Program-made: the position numbers and the translations under genes
Part shown: positions 40,135 through 49,078 of the stretch, in pieces
Position numbering within the stretch: the stretch's first letter is position 1
Layout of the letters: each line of letters starts with the position of its first letter
Source: Leptospira sp. WS58.C1
Lineage (GTDB): Bacteria; Spirochaetota; Leptospiria; Leptospirales; Leptospiraceae
Direction of reading: 5' to 3'
Assembly: GCF_040833995.1 (NCBI RefSeq)
Contig: NZ_CP162137.1
Location: 3,456,001 to 3,520,000 of the forward strand
Length of the DNA: 64,000 bases
Notes under the pieces: model-generated
What the model was told of the DNA's origin: nothing
What the model saw: the letters and a program-made list of their open reading frames with translations, nothing else
The model's database searches: none

Positions 40135-40980
40135 TTATACTGTACTAGACGAGTTTTGTTTCTTCCAAAAGCGGAATAAGAACGCTGCAAGAACGAGGAC
40201 GGTAAGAAAACCGCCGATTCGCATGATATTGAATGCGTATAATGTATACCTATTTTTGGATGGATCAAATTGGAAGCAAAAAAGGGCAACACTGTCAGTC
40301 AAATCGCCGATTTTACCGTTTCCTGCCTCTACGAGAGATAATCTCAGGGTCCTTTCATCCATTGGCATCCCTTTTAAATACCTGGAAATTTGTCCATCAG
40401 GGGTGATCACATAGGCTACGGAAACATGCACCCATTGATCATTATAAGGATTCCATTTGTACGTAAAACCCAGGCTGGAAGACAATGCCTTTATTTCTGG
40501 ATCATTTCCGGTTAAAAAACTCCAGCCGGAACCGTCCCCTCTTCCATAATCTTTCACATATACTTCTTTTTTCGCTTTTGCCAGATCCGGTTTTTCTTTC
40601 GGATCAAAACTCACCGCTACGTAATTGAATTCTTTTCCAACTTCTAAATTTAATTCTTTGAGCGCGGTTGAGATCTCGTTTAAATAAAGACTGCAGAGTG
40701 TGGGACATCTATAATAAACTAAGGTAAGAAGAAGAGGTTTTCCTTCTTTCAAGTAATCGCCGATGCGGACTTGTTTTCCCTGTTCATCCACGAAAGATAG
40801 ATTGGTATCGATATAATTCCCTAACTTTTCTTCCAGACCAACGCCTTCTAGTTCGGGTGGGACCGCATGAGCAGGCAACTCTCTCTCGGTATCGAAGGAT
40901 AAAACGGATAGGAATGGTAATAAAAGTATTAAAGCCGCAGCTATTTTAGAAAAATGCTGCGGATGATTGGAGGAGAACAA
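40135..40980 (-). CDS. SCO1/SenC-family copper chaperone
   Basis: The 281-residue protein has an N-terminal signal segment (IAAALILLLPFLSVLSF), a thioredoxin fold with the copper-binding CPTLC motif (C92, C96) and the third ligand H185 in DQWVHVSVAYV. It also has a C-terminal membrane helix (about 253-275). Sco proteins deliver copper to the CuA site of subunit II, whose gene follows 26 bases downstream. The start is TTG, since no in-frame ATG precedes the signal segment. The C-terminal anchor is a feature of some Sco proteins of this group. Confidence 0.92.
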   Translation of the reverse strand: MFSSNHPQHFSKIAAALILLLPFLSVLSFDTERELPAHAVPPELEGVGLEEKLGNYIDTNLSFVDEQGKQVRIGDYLKEGKPLLLTLVYYRCPTLCSLYLNEISTALKELNLEVGKEFNYVAVSFDPKEKPDLAKAKKEVYVKDYGRGDGSGWSFLTGNDPEIKALSSSLGFTYKWNPYNDQWVHVSVAYVITPDGQISRYLKGMPMDERTLRLSLVEAGNGKIGDLTDSVALFCFQFDPSKNRYTLYAFNIMRIGGFLTVLVLAAFLFRFWKKQNSSSTV

Positions 40981-41002
40981 CGTTCTATCCCGGCTTCTTT
41001 CC

Positions 41003-41164
41003 TTACTTCGCTGCTGCCGAAGTGTTAGAAGGAACTACTTCGTTATAATCTTTAACACCTTTGTGGAACGCAGAAAGATAAACGAAATAAAGAATGTTTG
41101 CGGCCAATACGACCACGAATGTCCAAAAACCTGCCTTGTTGTAATGGTCTCCGTTTTGGCTCAT
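41003..41164 (-). CDS. Small membrane protein at the head of the cox operon
   Basis: The 53-residue product (MSQNGDHYNKAGFW... to SNTSAAAK) has one membrane helix (FWTFVVVLAANILYFVYLSAF, about 13-33) and a short polar tail. It starts at an ATG with AGGAG 8 bases upstream and ends 22 bases before the sco start. Its place at the head of the cox operon suggests a small oxidase subunit or assembly factor, comparable in layout to CcoQ or subunit IV. This role is inferred. Confidence 0.75.
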   Translation of the reverse strand: MSQNGDHYNKAGFWTFVVVLAANILYFVYLSAFHKGVKDYNEVVPSNTSAAAK

Positions 41165-41488
41165 GGAATGACTCCTAAAGTATCAGAAAAAAAACGTTTC
41201 ACTTCTGTTAAAAGCGAAAGATACCAACCAGTTTTGGAGACCTGTCCTTTTTTTGAAAGCGTTTTTGCTTTTCAGACCTTTCAGACGTTTAGAACCGACA
41301 TAAAAAGCTTCTATCCTTAGGTCGGGATAGCAGAACGCTCGTTCTTTAGAATCATCGAATGTACATTGCATGAGAATTAGTCTCAGATCAAAATGGAACC
41401 TTTCAATTTTCAAATATCAAATCTCTTGCCCCAAATCAGTCGCGCTCAAGTATGGTAAAGGAGAGCTCGGATTCTCCGAAAAAACAGA
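41165..41488. promoter_or_regulatory. Divergent promoter region between the cox operon and ctaA-ctaB
   Basis: This 324-base gap separates the minus-strand oxidase operon from the plus-strand haem A genes, so it must hold both promoters. I could not assign -35/-10 pairs with good spacing. A shared regulator is plausible because both gene sets serve the same enzyme. No hairpin, repeat or coding frame with good support was seen. Confidence 0.5.
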
Positions 41489-42427
41489 ATGATCGCCTCT
41501 ACTTATTCTCATTTTAGAAAGTTTTCTCTCTTTCTCGTCATTTATTCGGTTTTAATTTTTCTAAACTTGTTGTATGGTCCGCTTGTCCGAGCCACTGATT
41601 CCGGACTCGCATGCCCCGATTGGCCATTTTGTTTCGGTAAAATTTTTCCGGACTTCGATTTTAATATTTTTATGGAAGTCGGACATAGATATTATTCCGG
41701 ATTTTTAGGAATTGTTCTTATCGCCGGCACGATCTGGACTGCAATCGTTCCCGAATTAAGGAAACCTTTCCTGGGCTATTTTATACTAGGGATCTTGTTG
41801 ATTGCTTCTCAAGTAACCTTGGGCGGTTTGACTGTTCTTCTTTCCTTGGATCCTGCGACCGTAAATCTTCACTTATTGAATGCTATTCTGTTCTTACTTT
41901 GTATCGTTACAGCTACGTTCAAGGCTCGCAATCTTACAAAATTCCCAAATTCGAATGAATTTCTAACCAAAGAAAGTTTATTGCAAAAGGACCAGATCCC
42001 TCTATTGATCGGAGTTTTATTGATATTCTTCCAAATCATTTTGGGAGGAAGAGTAAGTTCCAACTACGCGGGTCTTGCTTGTTTGGAATTCCCGACCTGT
42101 AACGGAGAATGGATCCCTTCCGTTCCAGAACCTAAAATACAAATCCAAGTGCAACATCGATTGGGTGCATATCTAGTAGCATTTTACGTTCTTCTAATAA
42201 ACCTTTATGGAATATTCAAGGGATTTTCGGAAGAGACCAAAAAATACGTGAAAACGGCGATCGTTCTTCTGATCATACAGATCGGCTTGGGAGTTGTAAA
42301 CGTCTATATGAAACTCCCGAAATTAGTGACTGCTGCACATACCGGAGTGGCCATTCTTCTTTTCTTATCCGTTTATGCGGTTTGGGTCCAAAGAGCTTCC
42401 GAGCTTTCTAAGAGTAAGGTTTCTTAA
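41489..42427 (+). CDS. ctaA: Haem A synthase (CtaA/COX15)
   Basis: The 312-residue membrane protein has about eight helices in two similar halves. It shows the two conserved Cys/His regions: [15 protein letters not shown] with EVGHRYYSG in the first half, and [16 protein letters not shown] with [10 protein letters not shown] in the second. It oxidises the haem O methyl group to a formyl to give haem A for the oxidase encoded on the opposite strand. ctaB follows 5 bases downstream. Confidence 0.93.
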   Translation: MIASTYSHFRKFSLFLVIYSVLIFLNLLYGPLVRATDSGLACPDWPFCFGKIFPDFDFNIFMEVGHRYYSGFLGIVLIAGTIWTAIVPELRKPFLGYFILGILLIASQVTLGGLTVLLSLDPATVNLHLLNAILFLLCIVTATFKARNLTKFPNSNEFLTKESLLQKDQIPLLIGVLLIFFQIILGGRVSSNYAGLACLEFPTCNGEWIPSVPEPKIQIQVQHRLGAYLVAFYVLLINLYGIFKGFSEETKKYVKTAIVLLIIQIGLGVVNVYMKLPKLVTAAHTGVAILLFLSVYAVWVQRASELSKSKVS

Positions 42428-42432
42428 ATAGA

Positions 42433-43302
42433 ATGAATAATTTTCTTTCAGACTGGAATCAGATGATCAAACCTAGGGTTACTTCCCTAGTGTTAGCAAC
42501 AGCTGTGCCTGGTCTATATCTTGGCTCTTCTTCGGCTCCGAGCACCCTTCTGGTTTTTATGACCATGCTTGGGACCTTTTTGATGTCTTCCGCATCTTTT
42601 ATCTTCAACCAGATCTTGGAAAAAGATAGGGACGCTAAAATGAAACGGACTGCAAATCGTCCGATCCCTGCAGGAAGGATCAGCGGCACTCAAGCTTGGA
42701 TCGTGGGATTCGCGATGACTTTTGCTGCGTTCGGGATCTTGTATTATTTTGCAAATCTTCTGACTGCGATATGCGCATTTGCGGCGCTTCTCGCTTATGT
42801 TTTTCTTTATACCATATTATTAAAACCCAGAACACATCAGAATATCGTAATAGGGGGAGTGGCTGGTTGTGTAGGACCTCTAATCGGTTATGCAGCCGTT
42901 AGTAATTCTTTACCTTTGCCGGCTTGGATCTTATTTCTAATGATCTTTCTTTGGACACCTGCTCACTTCTGGGCTCTTGCCATCTTTTTAAAAGAAGATT
43001 ATAGCGACGCAAATTTTCCAATGCTACCGGTTGTAAAAGGTGTGAAGGAGACCGGACGCTCTATTCTGTTTTACACCGTTCTGTATGTCGGCTCCGTGAT
43101 CGCGTTCTATTGGGCGGAACCTTCCATGGGTTGGTTGTATATGGTCTCTTCCGTGGCGCTGAGTATATCTATACTTTATCTTTCCGTAAAATTGTTCCAG
43201 AATCCTGAGCCTAAATTCGCCAGAGGATTTTTCTTTTTCAGCATTCTGCATTTATTTTTAATCAATATCTTGATCCTAATCGATCATTCCATCCCTGCCT
43301 AA
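42433..43302 (+). CDS. ctaB: Protohaem IX farnesyltransferase (haem O synthase)
   Basis: The 289-residue UbiA-type membrane protein has the two Asp-rich motifs, in [21 protein letters not shown] (about residues 60-80) and [15 protein letters not shown] (about 190-205), with nine or so helices. It attaches a farnesyl group to haem B, giving haem O for CtaA. Order and direction fit a ctaA-ctaB operon. The start lies 5 bases after the ctaA stop, so translation may be coupled. Confidence 0.95.
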   Translation: MNNFLSDWNQMIKPRVTSLVLATAVPGLYLGSSSAPSTLLVFMTMLGTFLMSSASFIFNQILEKDRDAKMKRTANRPIPAGRISGTQAWIVGFAMTFAAFGILYYFANLLTAICAFAALLAYVFLYTILLKPRTHQNIVIGGVAGCVGPLIGYAAVSNSLPLPAWILFLMIFLWTPAHFWALAIFLKEDYSDANFPMLPVVKGVKETGRSILFYTVLYVGSVIAFYWAEPSMGWLYMVSSVALSISILYLSVKLFQNPEPKFARGFFFFSILHLFLINILILIDHSIPA

Positions 43303-43418
43303 AATTAGAAGTTTTCCAAATCCGGTTCGGATATAATTTATTTAGGAGAAAATTTCCTTTACTTTAAACCCCCATTTTCGAGCAAAAAATTTCACTCCGT
43401 TTTTTAAACCTTTCAGAG

Positions 43419-43444
43419 TTGACAGTCGCTTAAGAGCGTATAGT
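43419..43444 (+). promoter_or_regulatory. Possible promoter upstream of the M48 protease gene
   Basis: TTGACA (43419-43424) is a full-consensus -35 and TATAGT (43439-43444) a near-consensus -10, but the spacer is only 14 bases. Either the -10 is elsewhere, or the promoter needs an activator that compensates for short spacing. Confidence 0.3.
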
Positions 43445-43468
43445 TTTCTCTCCTCAGAGGTTTTTCCC

Positions 43469-45475
43469 ATGATCAATCTTTCTTACTCGGTTCGTCCTTA
43501 TGTCCTGAAACTTTTGGCTGTTTTAGGTTTAGTTTCACTTTCGGGCTCTCCGATTTTTTCTCAGAACAAACCGGGAGAATTCGACGCGGAATTGTATGCA
43601 CAGTTAGTAAGACAAAGTAACGTGCAGTTTACAAATCTGATCAAGTCAAAGACTGTGCTTACGGATCATAAAGGATGGAAGAAGCCTATTGACAAAGCGT
43701 TCGGCAAACTTTCCAAAAATTCCGGCAACCCTCCTTTTCCTTTAGTTTACAAAATCGTAAAGGAAGGAAGTTTCAATGCATTTGCCATGGCGGGCGGGCA
43801 ATTTTGTATTCATTCAGGTGCATTAGATTCACTCGATGAGATCATCAAACAAAAAGAAGCGGATGCAGCTCAAAAGTTGGACTTCCATCGAGAAAGATAT
43901 ATAGCAGGAGTATTGTCCCACGAGTTAGCTCACTTCTATAACAGACATGTTTTTAACAGTGTAAAAAAGTTTTATGCACTCAAGGATGAACCGTCCGGAA
44001 AAGCATTCTTAGAAAATAGCAAATTTTCACAAGAGCAAGAGTTGGATGCGGACCAAACGGGCTTGTTTCTACTGGATAAGGCAGGTTACGGCGGAGACTT
44101 TATGCTGATCACTCTGCAAACTTTGAACGAAGTGGAACAATCTTATAAAGAAGCATTAGCAGCTTCTAAAGCGGATAAAACCAGACCTGAATTGATCGGC
44201 TCTCATTATTTCTCCAGCCACCCTTCTCCGAATGAGAGATTGTCCAGACTCAAAACGGATAAACAAGAACTGTACAGCTTCTTGGCTAAGATGGAAAAAA
44301 CTTTCGATGATATTCAACTGGGAAGAAATTTAGACGATGCCAGATCGAATTTAGAAGACGGACTTAAAAAGTTTCCGGAAAATACTTATTTAAGTAAAGC
44401 ACTCGCAGTTTGTATGCATAAGATCTGGATGGCAACCGCTTCCAATGAAGAATTAAAATTAAAACCGGTTTTGGACATGCCGTCTTTCAGAGATAATATG
44501 GTGTTTCCTCCGGATAAGAGTAAACGTGCAGTTATGAGGATCATTCCGGGAAACGAGGCCGCTTATAATCGTGCCCTCAAAGCATACAGAGAAGTGATCG
44601 TAAAAACGGACGATCCGTACTTCCTCTCCAACTATGCAGTATTACTTTCGTATTCTGCCGACGAAAAAGATCTAGACGTAGCTGTTAGCATTGCCAACAA
44701 AGCATTCCAAGCCGAAGGAACCGTTTCCTTAGCAAATAACTTGGGTGTCGTTCTATTCTGGACGGACAAAAAGGAAGAAGCTAAAGAACTTTTTAATCGT
44801 CTCGCCTTGTCCATCGATCAAAAGATCAGAACTCTTGCTTCTCAGAGCGGAAACAATCCTCAGATCGCTCAGTATTTAAGAACGATCGGGCAATCCACCG
44901 CTCAGAAACAACAAGTAGATCCGGATTATATCTATGAGAACTTTACTCCAATCTTGAATATCGCATTGGTAGAATCTTATTCGGCTGTGGATCCCAAATC
45001 CAAAGGACTTGCAAATTATTATCTTACCAATTACGATTCCACTTCCGGTTGGGCAAAAGTATTAGCAAAGATCCATTCCATCGAACTGACCGCTCCTACT
45101 CCTGCAAACGAAGTGAATGCGTTTAAAGTGGGTGGCGTCGGCCCTGGAGACAAGTTAGAAGATCTTCTAAAAAACTGGGGAAAACCTACACGTATCAAAA
45201 CGGATAAAAAAAGCGGTTTGGAATATTTCGAATACGATAACAAAGAGACCGCTTTTATTTTAGATATGGGAACGGTAGTGCAAGTGAATGTAGTCGGAGA
45301 TGCTAGCCCCGGTTTAGGACAAGGAATCACGGTAGGCGCTTCTAAACCTGCTGCGGAAAAACTTTTGGGTTCTAAATTCAGAAAACAAGGCGAATATCAC
45401 GACTACTACGAAAAAGGAAAAGCTTTCGTGAAGTATAATAAACGGGGAAAGATTGACCTTTTAGTGGTTCAGTGA
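43469..45475 (+). CDS. Exported M48-family metalloprotease with TPR-like region
   Basis: The 668-residue product has a signal peptide ending at SPIFSQ (about residue 32). The zinc protease motif HELAH is in GVLSHELAHFYNRHVF (about residues 149-164), with the third ligand Glu in QEQELDADQTGLFLL. The typical SSHPSPNERLSRLK phrase of M48C/LoiP-like proteases follows. Residues 280-480 hold helical repeats like TPRs, and the last 120 residues form an SmpA/BamE-like domain (KVGGVGPGDKLEDLLKNWGKP, GLEYFEYDNKETAFIL). The combination suggests periplasmic quality control of outer-membrane proteins. A hairpin follows the gene. Confidence 0.85.
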   Translation: MINLSYSVRPYVLKLLAVLGLVSLSGSPIFSQNKPGEFDAELYAQLVRQSNVQFTNLIKSKTVLTDHKGWKKPIDKAFGKLSKNSGNPPFPLVYKIVKEGSFNAFAMAGGQFCIHSGALDSLDEIIKQKEADAAQKLDFHRERYIAGVLSHELAHFYNRHVFNSVKKFYALKDEPSGKAFLENSKFSQEQELDADQTGLFLLDKAGYGGDFMLITLQTLNEVEQSYKEALAASKADKTRPELIGSHYFSSHPSPNERLSRLKTDKQELYSFLAKMEKTFDDIQLGRNLDDARSNLEDGLKKFPENTYLSKALAVCMHKIWMATASNEELKLKPVLDMPSFRDNMVFPPDKSKRAVMRIIPGNEAAYNRALKAYREVIVKTDDPYFLSNYAVLLSYSADEKDLDVAVSIANKAFQAEGTVSLANNLGVVLFWTDKKEEAKELFNRLALSIDQKIRTLASQSGNNPQIAQYLRTIGQSTAQKQQVDPDYIYENFTPILNIALVESYSAVDPKSKGLANYYLTNYDSTSGWAKVLAKIHSIELTAPTPANEVNAFKVGGVGPGDKLEDLLKNWGKPTRIKTDKKSGLEYFEYDNKETAFILDMGTVVQVNVVGDASPGLGQGITVGASKPAAEKLLGSKFRKQGEYHDYYEKGKAFVKYNKRGKIDLLVVQ

Positions 45476-45500
45476 AGTTGATTTAGATTTTTTAAAATCA

Positions 45501-45521
45501 GCCTCGAAAGGTTTTCGAGGC
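45501..45521 (+). terminator. Hairpin after the M48 protease gene
   Basis: A 9-bp perfect stem (gcctcgaaa 45501-45509 with tttcgaggc 45513-45521) with a 3-base loop lies 26 bases after the stop codon. The downstream tract (ttggcttta) is only partly T-rich, so termination may be incomplete. Confidence 0.6.
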
Positions 45522-45536
45522 TTGGCTTTACTATAT

Positions 45537-45571
45537 CATAAATTCTTAATTTTAAATATTAAGAATTTATG
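45537..45571. terminator. Perfect 14-bp AT-rich inverted repeat containing the stop codon of the small minus-strand gene
   Basis: Arms cataaattcttaat (45537-45550) and attaagaatttatg (45558-45571) pair fully around a 7-base loop (tttaaat). The TAA stop (45561-45559) of the 69-residue protein falls in the right arm. It sits between convergent genes and may terminate both. Confidence 0.5.
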
Positions 45572-45768
45572 ATTATTGAGCCAGCAGAACGCTCTGACTC
45601 GGATAAATAATTTTTATATTCAGCTCTAGATTCTTCCATATCTTTATATATCAAAGAAGCTAACGAGGATAATTCCTCCAGTTCAATATCCTTAATCTTT
45701 CCGGCATTTTTGGCTTCTTCGATAACGCTAGTAAAAAGCATATCCATTGGATCAGTGTTTCCAGGCAT
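45559..45768 (-). CDS. Small acidic helical protein paired with the cysteine peptidase
   Basis: The 69-residue product (MPGNTDPMDMLFTSVIEEAK...) is rich in Glu and Ser and mostly helical, with no membrane segment. ATG at 45768 has AAGGAG close upstream, and the gene overlaps the end of the cysteine-peptidase gene by 17 bases, so it is a genuine partner gene. It could be an inhibitor or cognate small subunit of that peptidase, but nothing in the sequence proves it. Base composition is AT-rich like the upstream gene. Confidence 0.65.
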   Translation of the reverse strand: MPGNTDPMDMLFTSVIEEAKNAGKIKDIELEELSSLASLIYKDMEESRAEYKNYLSESERSAGSIIINS

Positions 45769-47266
45769 TCCAAGCTCCTTTAAGATTATTCCGATACATT
45801 ACGGAAGGAGGGAAACTCTCTTCAAGCCTTTGAGGTTTTGAAGGGTCGTCAAGTAAAAATAATGAATTCGTATATTGTATTGCTAGAACGGATCTCAATG
45901 ATTCATCTCCTGTAGCATCCATAAGAATTCGGCCTACTACCGAATCAGAATTTGATATATAATGTTCCTTAAGGCCAATTTCAGCAAGCCAAATGAACTT
46001 CGGTAAAGCTAATTCTAAAAACACTTTTCCTAACTTTCCGAATTTATCCTTTAAAGGAAACCAAAAGCCCTTCCATGATTTTGAGGACGTCAGCAATAAT
46101 CGAAAAGTAAATGGGCCTTGCTCTTTTATTGGCTCAAGACCAAATCGTCTATCCCTTAAAACTGCCTTTGCAAGAGTCCTTGCCCGAATCGCATCCAAAT
46201 GAATTTTCGGATACAAAGGAACTACAGTATTTACTACATGCGCTCCTTGAAACTGACTATTACTTTGATAATATTCGAACGGATTTTCAATCATTGCAAA
46301 CTGGTAAGGAGTATGATTATCGTCTTGGAAAATATATTTTCCGGGAATGCTTGCTGTGTCGATTATATCCACTTCTTGGCCATTATATAAATTTAATTTT
46401 TCGGAGTTTGCATGATTAATTGAATCGACTGATCTAACTTCATGGCCAATTAAAACAACTGCATGAGATATATTTTCATTATTTACAGTTAATATTTGCG
46501 GTATGCCGGATTCTGCGTAAGTATATATGGTTTCATAAAAGACTTTCTTTTGATTTTCAGAACTTCCAATACTATAAATCATACTGCCAAAGCCGAATTC
46601 TTTCAGTGCACGAGAAATCTGTAATGAGGTAAGACCTTCAGAAGGGAGACTTCTTCTAGGATACGTAGATTCAAGGGCCTTCCGAATTTTAGAAGGCAAG
46701 ACTGGAATATAATCTCTATATCTTTGAGAAAAATATTCCATTACCGACCAAATACAAGTTTCTGCACAAGTATGAGTATGAGAATCTTGTGAAGAATAAG
46801 GAAAACCTACGCTTGAAATAATTTTTCCTCTCACTTGGACTTTCACTTCGGATAAGCATATCTCTGCATTTTCTCTCCGTTTCATAAGCTCCGGAGATAT
46901 ATGGCTTCTCCCCAATAAACGATGTGGAGTTGGTCGCAATACAACAAAGCCAAAATATGATTTAGAACCGTCAGCTGGATCTGAGACTGAAGAAGAATTA
47001 AAGAAATGAATCCTAATGCAATCTCTTTCATATCTTCTATGTTTTGCGGAATAATATGTATAATAGCTATCTCTATAAAGGGGGTCTACATAAGGATATT
47101 CAAAGACAACAATCGCTTCATCTTTAATTTCCAGCCAAAGCTGTTCCAAACGCTCAAACCCTTGTTTTACATTCAAATCGCCAACCGAAAAACCAGGGTA
47201 ATCTGTTATAATAGTCTTGAATTGTGCTTTCCAGTCATTTAAAGAAAAAGATTTCAGCTTTATCAT
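45752..47266 (-). CDS. Predicted C39/papain-like cysteine peptidase of unknown role
   Basis: The 504-residue protein has a region (about 155-290) with the features of C39-like or papain-like peptidases. Cysteines C167 and C171 lie in HTCAETCIWSVMEYF, the motif SHAVVLIGHE gives candidate catalytic H268, and DDNHTPYQFAM could supply the third residue. The N-terminal 150 residues and C-terminal 180 residues are of unknown family. There is no signal peptide. The pair with the small downstream gene has higher AT content than its neighbours, which suggests transfer. No ABC transporter or bacteriocin precursor is nearby, so a role other than leader-peptide removal is likely. Confidence 0.65.
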   Translation of the reverse strand: MIKLKSFSLNDWKAQFKTIITDYPGFSVGDLNVKQGFERLEQLWLEIKDEAIVVFEYPYVDPLYRDSYYTYYSAKHRRYERDCIRIHFFNSSSVSDPADGSKSYFGFVVLRPTPHRLLGRSHISPELMKRRENAEICLSEVKVQVRGKIISSVGFPYSSQDSHTHTCAETCIWSVMEYFSQRYRDYIPVLPSKIRKALESTYPRRSLPSEGLTSLQISRALKEFGFGSMIYSIGSSENQKKVFYETIYTYAESGIPQILTVNNENISHAVVLIGHEVRSVDSINHANSEKLNLYNGQEVDIIDTASIPGKYIFQDDNHTPYQFAMIENPFEYYQSNSQFQGAHVVNTVVPLYPKIHLDAIRARTLAKAVLRDRRFGLEPIKEQGPFTFRLLLTSSKSWKGFWFPLKDKFGKLGKVFLELALPKFIWLAEIGLKEHYISNSDSVVGRILMDATGDESLRSVLAIQYTNSLFLLDDPSKPQRLEESFPPSVMYRNNLKGAWNAWKH

Positions 47267-47356
47267 AGAGATATTAAAAGGACGAATAACGTTCTAATAA
47301 AATATCGCCCGTAATTGAAAAATTTAAAGCTATTTTTTACGATTAGATCGGAATTC

Positions 47357-47893
47357 TTATTCAGTTTTTCTAATAAACCACCTTATTCCAATTCCCACAA
47401 TTGAAACCAAAATTGCCGGGACCCAAATATACAAAAGTTCCGATTGGATCACAACCCATCCTCTTGCAGTAAAAAAATTCCTAGGGCCGATTGGAGAAAC
47501 TCTTATCGGCCTGAACTCGAAGAAAGTTCTTTCAGAACTCCAAGGTATCAAAAATCCGACTCCTAAACCGCCTGTGGTCATTGCATCCAACACTCCATGA
47601 GAGACCGTAGATACAAAAAGAAATGAAAAGAGAGTAAGCCAGCTTACTTTCAGTTTGATCTTGAAGAATGCCACAATGCAGGACATTACCAGCGCGAATA
47701 AAATAGAATGAGTAAATCCTCTGTGGCCCCAATCGCTTTCATACGGGATCCCGAATTTAAAAGCGACTACGTCAAAATCTGGAAGAACAGAGAAAAATAT
47801 TCCAAAAATCGCAAGTAAGACCGGGATTCTTTTTTTTCCGAAAAAGAAGAAAAGGGAAATTGGAACCGCTGGGTGGGAAAAGATTGTAGCCAT
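47357..47893 (-). CDS. YdjM-type membrane protein (metal-dependent hydrolase family)
   Basis: The 178-residue product has about four membrane helices and the family signature: SHPAVP near the N-terminus, [23 protein letters not shown] (HRGxTHS) and [25 protein letters not shown]. These His/Asp residues form the predicted metal site of the YdjM/DUF457 group. In E. coli the relative is SOS-regulated; I saw no LexA site here. It is followed by the 3D-domain gene, in the order of transcription 13 bases before its own start. Confidence 0.85.
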   Translation of the reverse strand: MATIFSHPAVPISLFFFFGKKRIPVLLAIFGIFFSVLPDFDVVAFKFGIPYESDWGHRGFTHSILFALVMSCIVAFFKIKLKVSWLTLFSFLFVSTVSHGVLDAMTTGGLGVGFLIPWSSERTFFEFRPIRVSPIGPRNFFTARGWVVIQSELLYIWVPAILVSIVGIGIRWFIRKTE

Positions 47894-47905
47894 TATTAAT
47901 CTATT

Positions 47906-49078
47906 TCAAGTCCTACAACGGACCAAACTCCCGTCTTTACGGAAAAAGATCCTCATCTCCATTCCCTTCTCAGGAGCCTGGGCATGATAATCCAATTTGC
48001 ATTCCGATTCGGAAGGTGAGAAAGGATTTCGGGGAAGTTTTTCCTTAGGACACCAAAATCTTTCCTTTTCGGAACTATATAATTTCCAATCGGAAGGATA
48101 AAGAGGGTGGATGCCTGCGTCTAAGAACAGGTTCCTGGAGAGTTCCTGAGGCTGGTAAGGACTTCCTCCTCCGTGAACTCCTACAAACATATCCATTCTA
48201 TCGTCTCGGATGTACAGAGGTGATCCCGTATCATTCAAGCAGAAATAACCGTCGTGGCTTTTACCATTCTGCATTTTGATCCTCTTTTCTTTGATCCTGG
48301 GAATAAACGCCAACGCGCCGATGACCTTTGACTTATTGCAGGAAAAAATTTTAGACCCGATTTTCTCGCAAAGATCCTTAAAACTTACTGCCAAGGTTCT
48401 GTAAGGAAACACCTGATAATTGTATCCTGCTCCCCAACCCCATTCCAGATCGTAGAGCTCGTATTTTCCCTCTCCTGCGAAATGGTACTTCTTTCCATCC
48501 TTTGCGATCCCACTTCCTTCCCAGCGCACTTGTTCTAAGAATGTAGCGGACGCTCTGCCGATCTCTTTTCCGGAAGGAGAATAAGCCGCTACCTCCGTTC
48601 CAGGAAAAGCTTCTTCCAATGCCAAATGATAATAGGTAGGATAATAGGTTCCTAAACTTGTAGGTTGGAATTCAGACAAACGTTCCAGGTCTTCTTGGGA
48701 GAGAAACCTTTCTAAAGGTTTAGGAGAATGATCCAAAGTGGTCTGCATGGGCCGAAATGTATGTTGGTAAGCAAGGGGTTTCAAATTTGCCCTTGGATAG
48801 ATACAGGAATCCTTAGAGCGACGTATCTTTGATTGTTCGGACTTTATGAATGGATCTTCTAAAATAACGGCTTCTCCGTGAAATACACGGATACTTTGCT
48901 CCTTTTCAGGAAACTTACATTCACAACCTTCCGAAGAGTTAACGCAGAGTACTTTTGCGTAAACCGGAGGAGAGTTTTGGCTGAATAGGGAACTAGAAAA
49001 TAGGAATAAAAGTAGAAGGCGGAGTAATATCCCGCTCCCAATAGGGAGCGGGACCAGTTTTCTCAGAAAAAAGAGCAA
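47906..49078 (-). CDS. Exported 3D-domain protein (MltA-like fold)
   Basis: The 390-residue product starts with TTG directly after the TAA of the upstream gene, with a signal peptide (LLRLLLLFLFSSSLFSQ). The region 190-330 resembles the 3D domain of MltA and related wall enzymes, with WEGSGIAKDGKKYHF, YRTLAVSF, IGALAFIPRI and the Asp-containing DTGSPLYIRDDRMDMFVG. MltA-type enzymes cut peptidoglycan glycan strands. Several Cys pairs suggest disulphides in the envelope. A strong hairpin lies at codons 9-16, so translation of this gene could be limited. The start could also be downstream of it, although no ATG is present there. Confidence 0.7.
   Translation of the reverse strand: MLFFLRKLVPLPIGSGILLRLLLLFLFSSSLFSQNSPPVYAKVLCVNSSEGCECKFPEKEQSIRVFHGEAVILEDPFIKSEQSKIRRSKDSCIYPRANLKPLAYQHTFRPMQTTLDHSPKPLERFLSQEDLERLSEFQPTSLGTYYPTYYHLALEEAFPGTEVAAYSPSGKEIGRASATFLEQVRWEGSGIAKDGKKYHFAGEGKYELYDLEWGWGAGYNYQVFPYRTLAVSFKDLCEKIGSKIFSCNKSKVIGALAFIPRIKEKRIKMQNGKSHDGYFCLNDTGSPLYIRDDRMDMFVGVHGGGSPYQPQELSRNLFLDAGIHPLYPSDWKLYSSEKERFWCPKEKLPRNPFSPSESECKLDYHAQAPEKGMEMRIFFRKDGSLVRCRT
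49030..49053 (-). terminator. Strong 10-bp hairpin at the start of the 3D-domain gene
   Basis: On the minus strand a 10-bp stem (TCCCGCTCCC/GGGAGCGGGA) closes a 4-base loop. It starts 26 bases after the stop of the lysine-rich protein and inside the first codons of the next frame. There is no T-tract on the minus strand beyond ATATTA, so it could be an attenuator or an mRNA-stabilising end. Confidence 0.55.

Noticed and set aside
45559..47266. Treating the AT-rich peptidase pair as a mobile element
   Set aside because: No integrase, transposase, direct repeats or tRNA is seen at its borders, so only atypical composition supports transfer.
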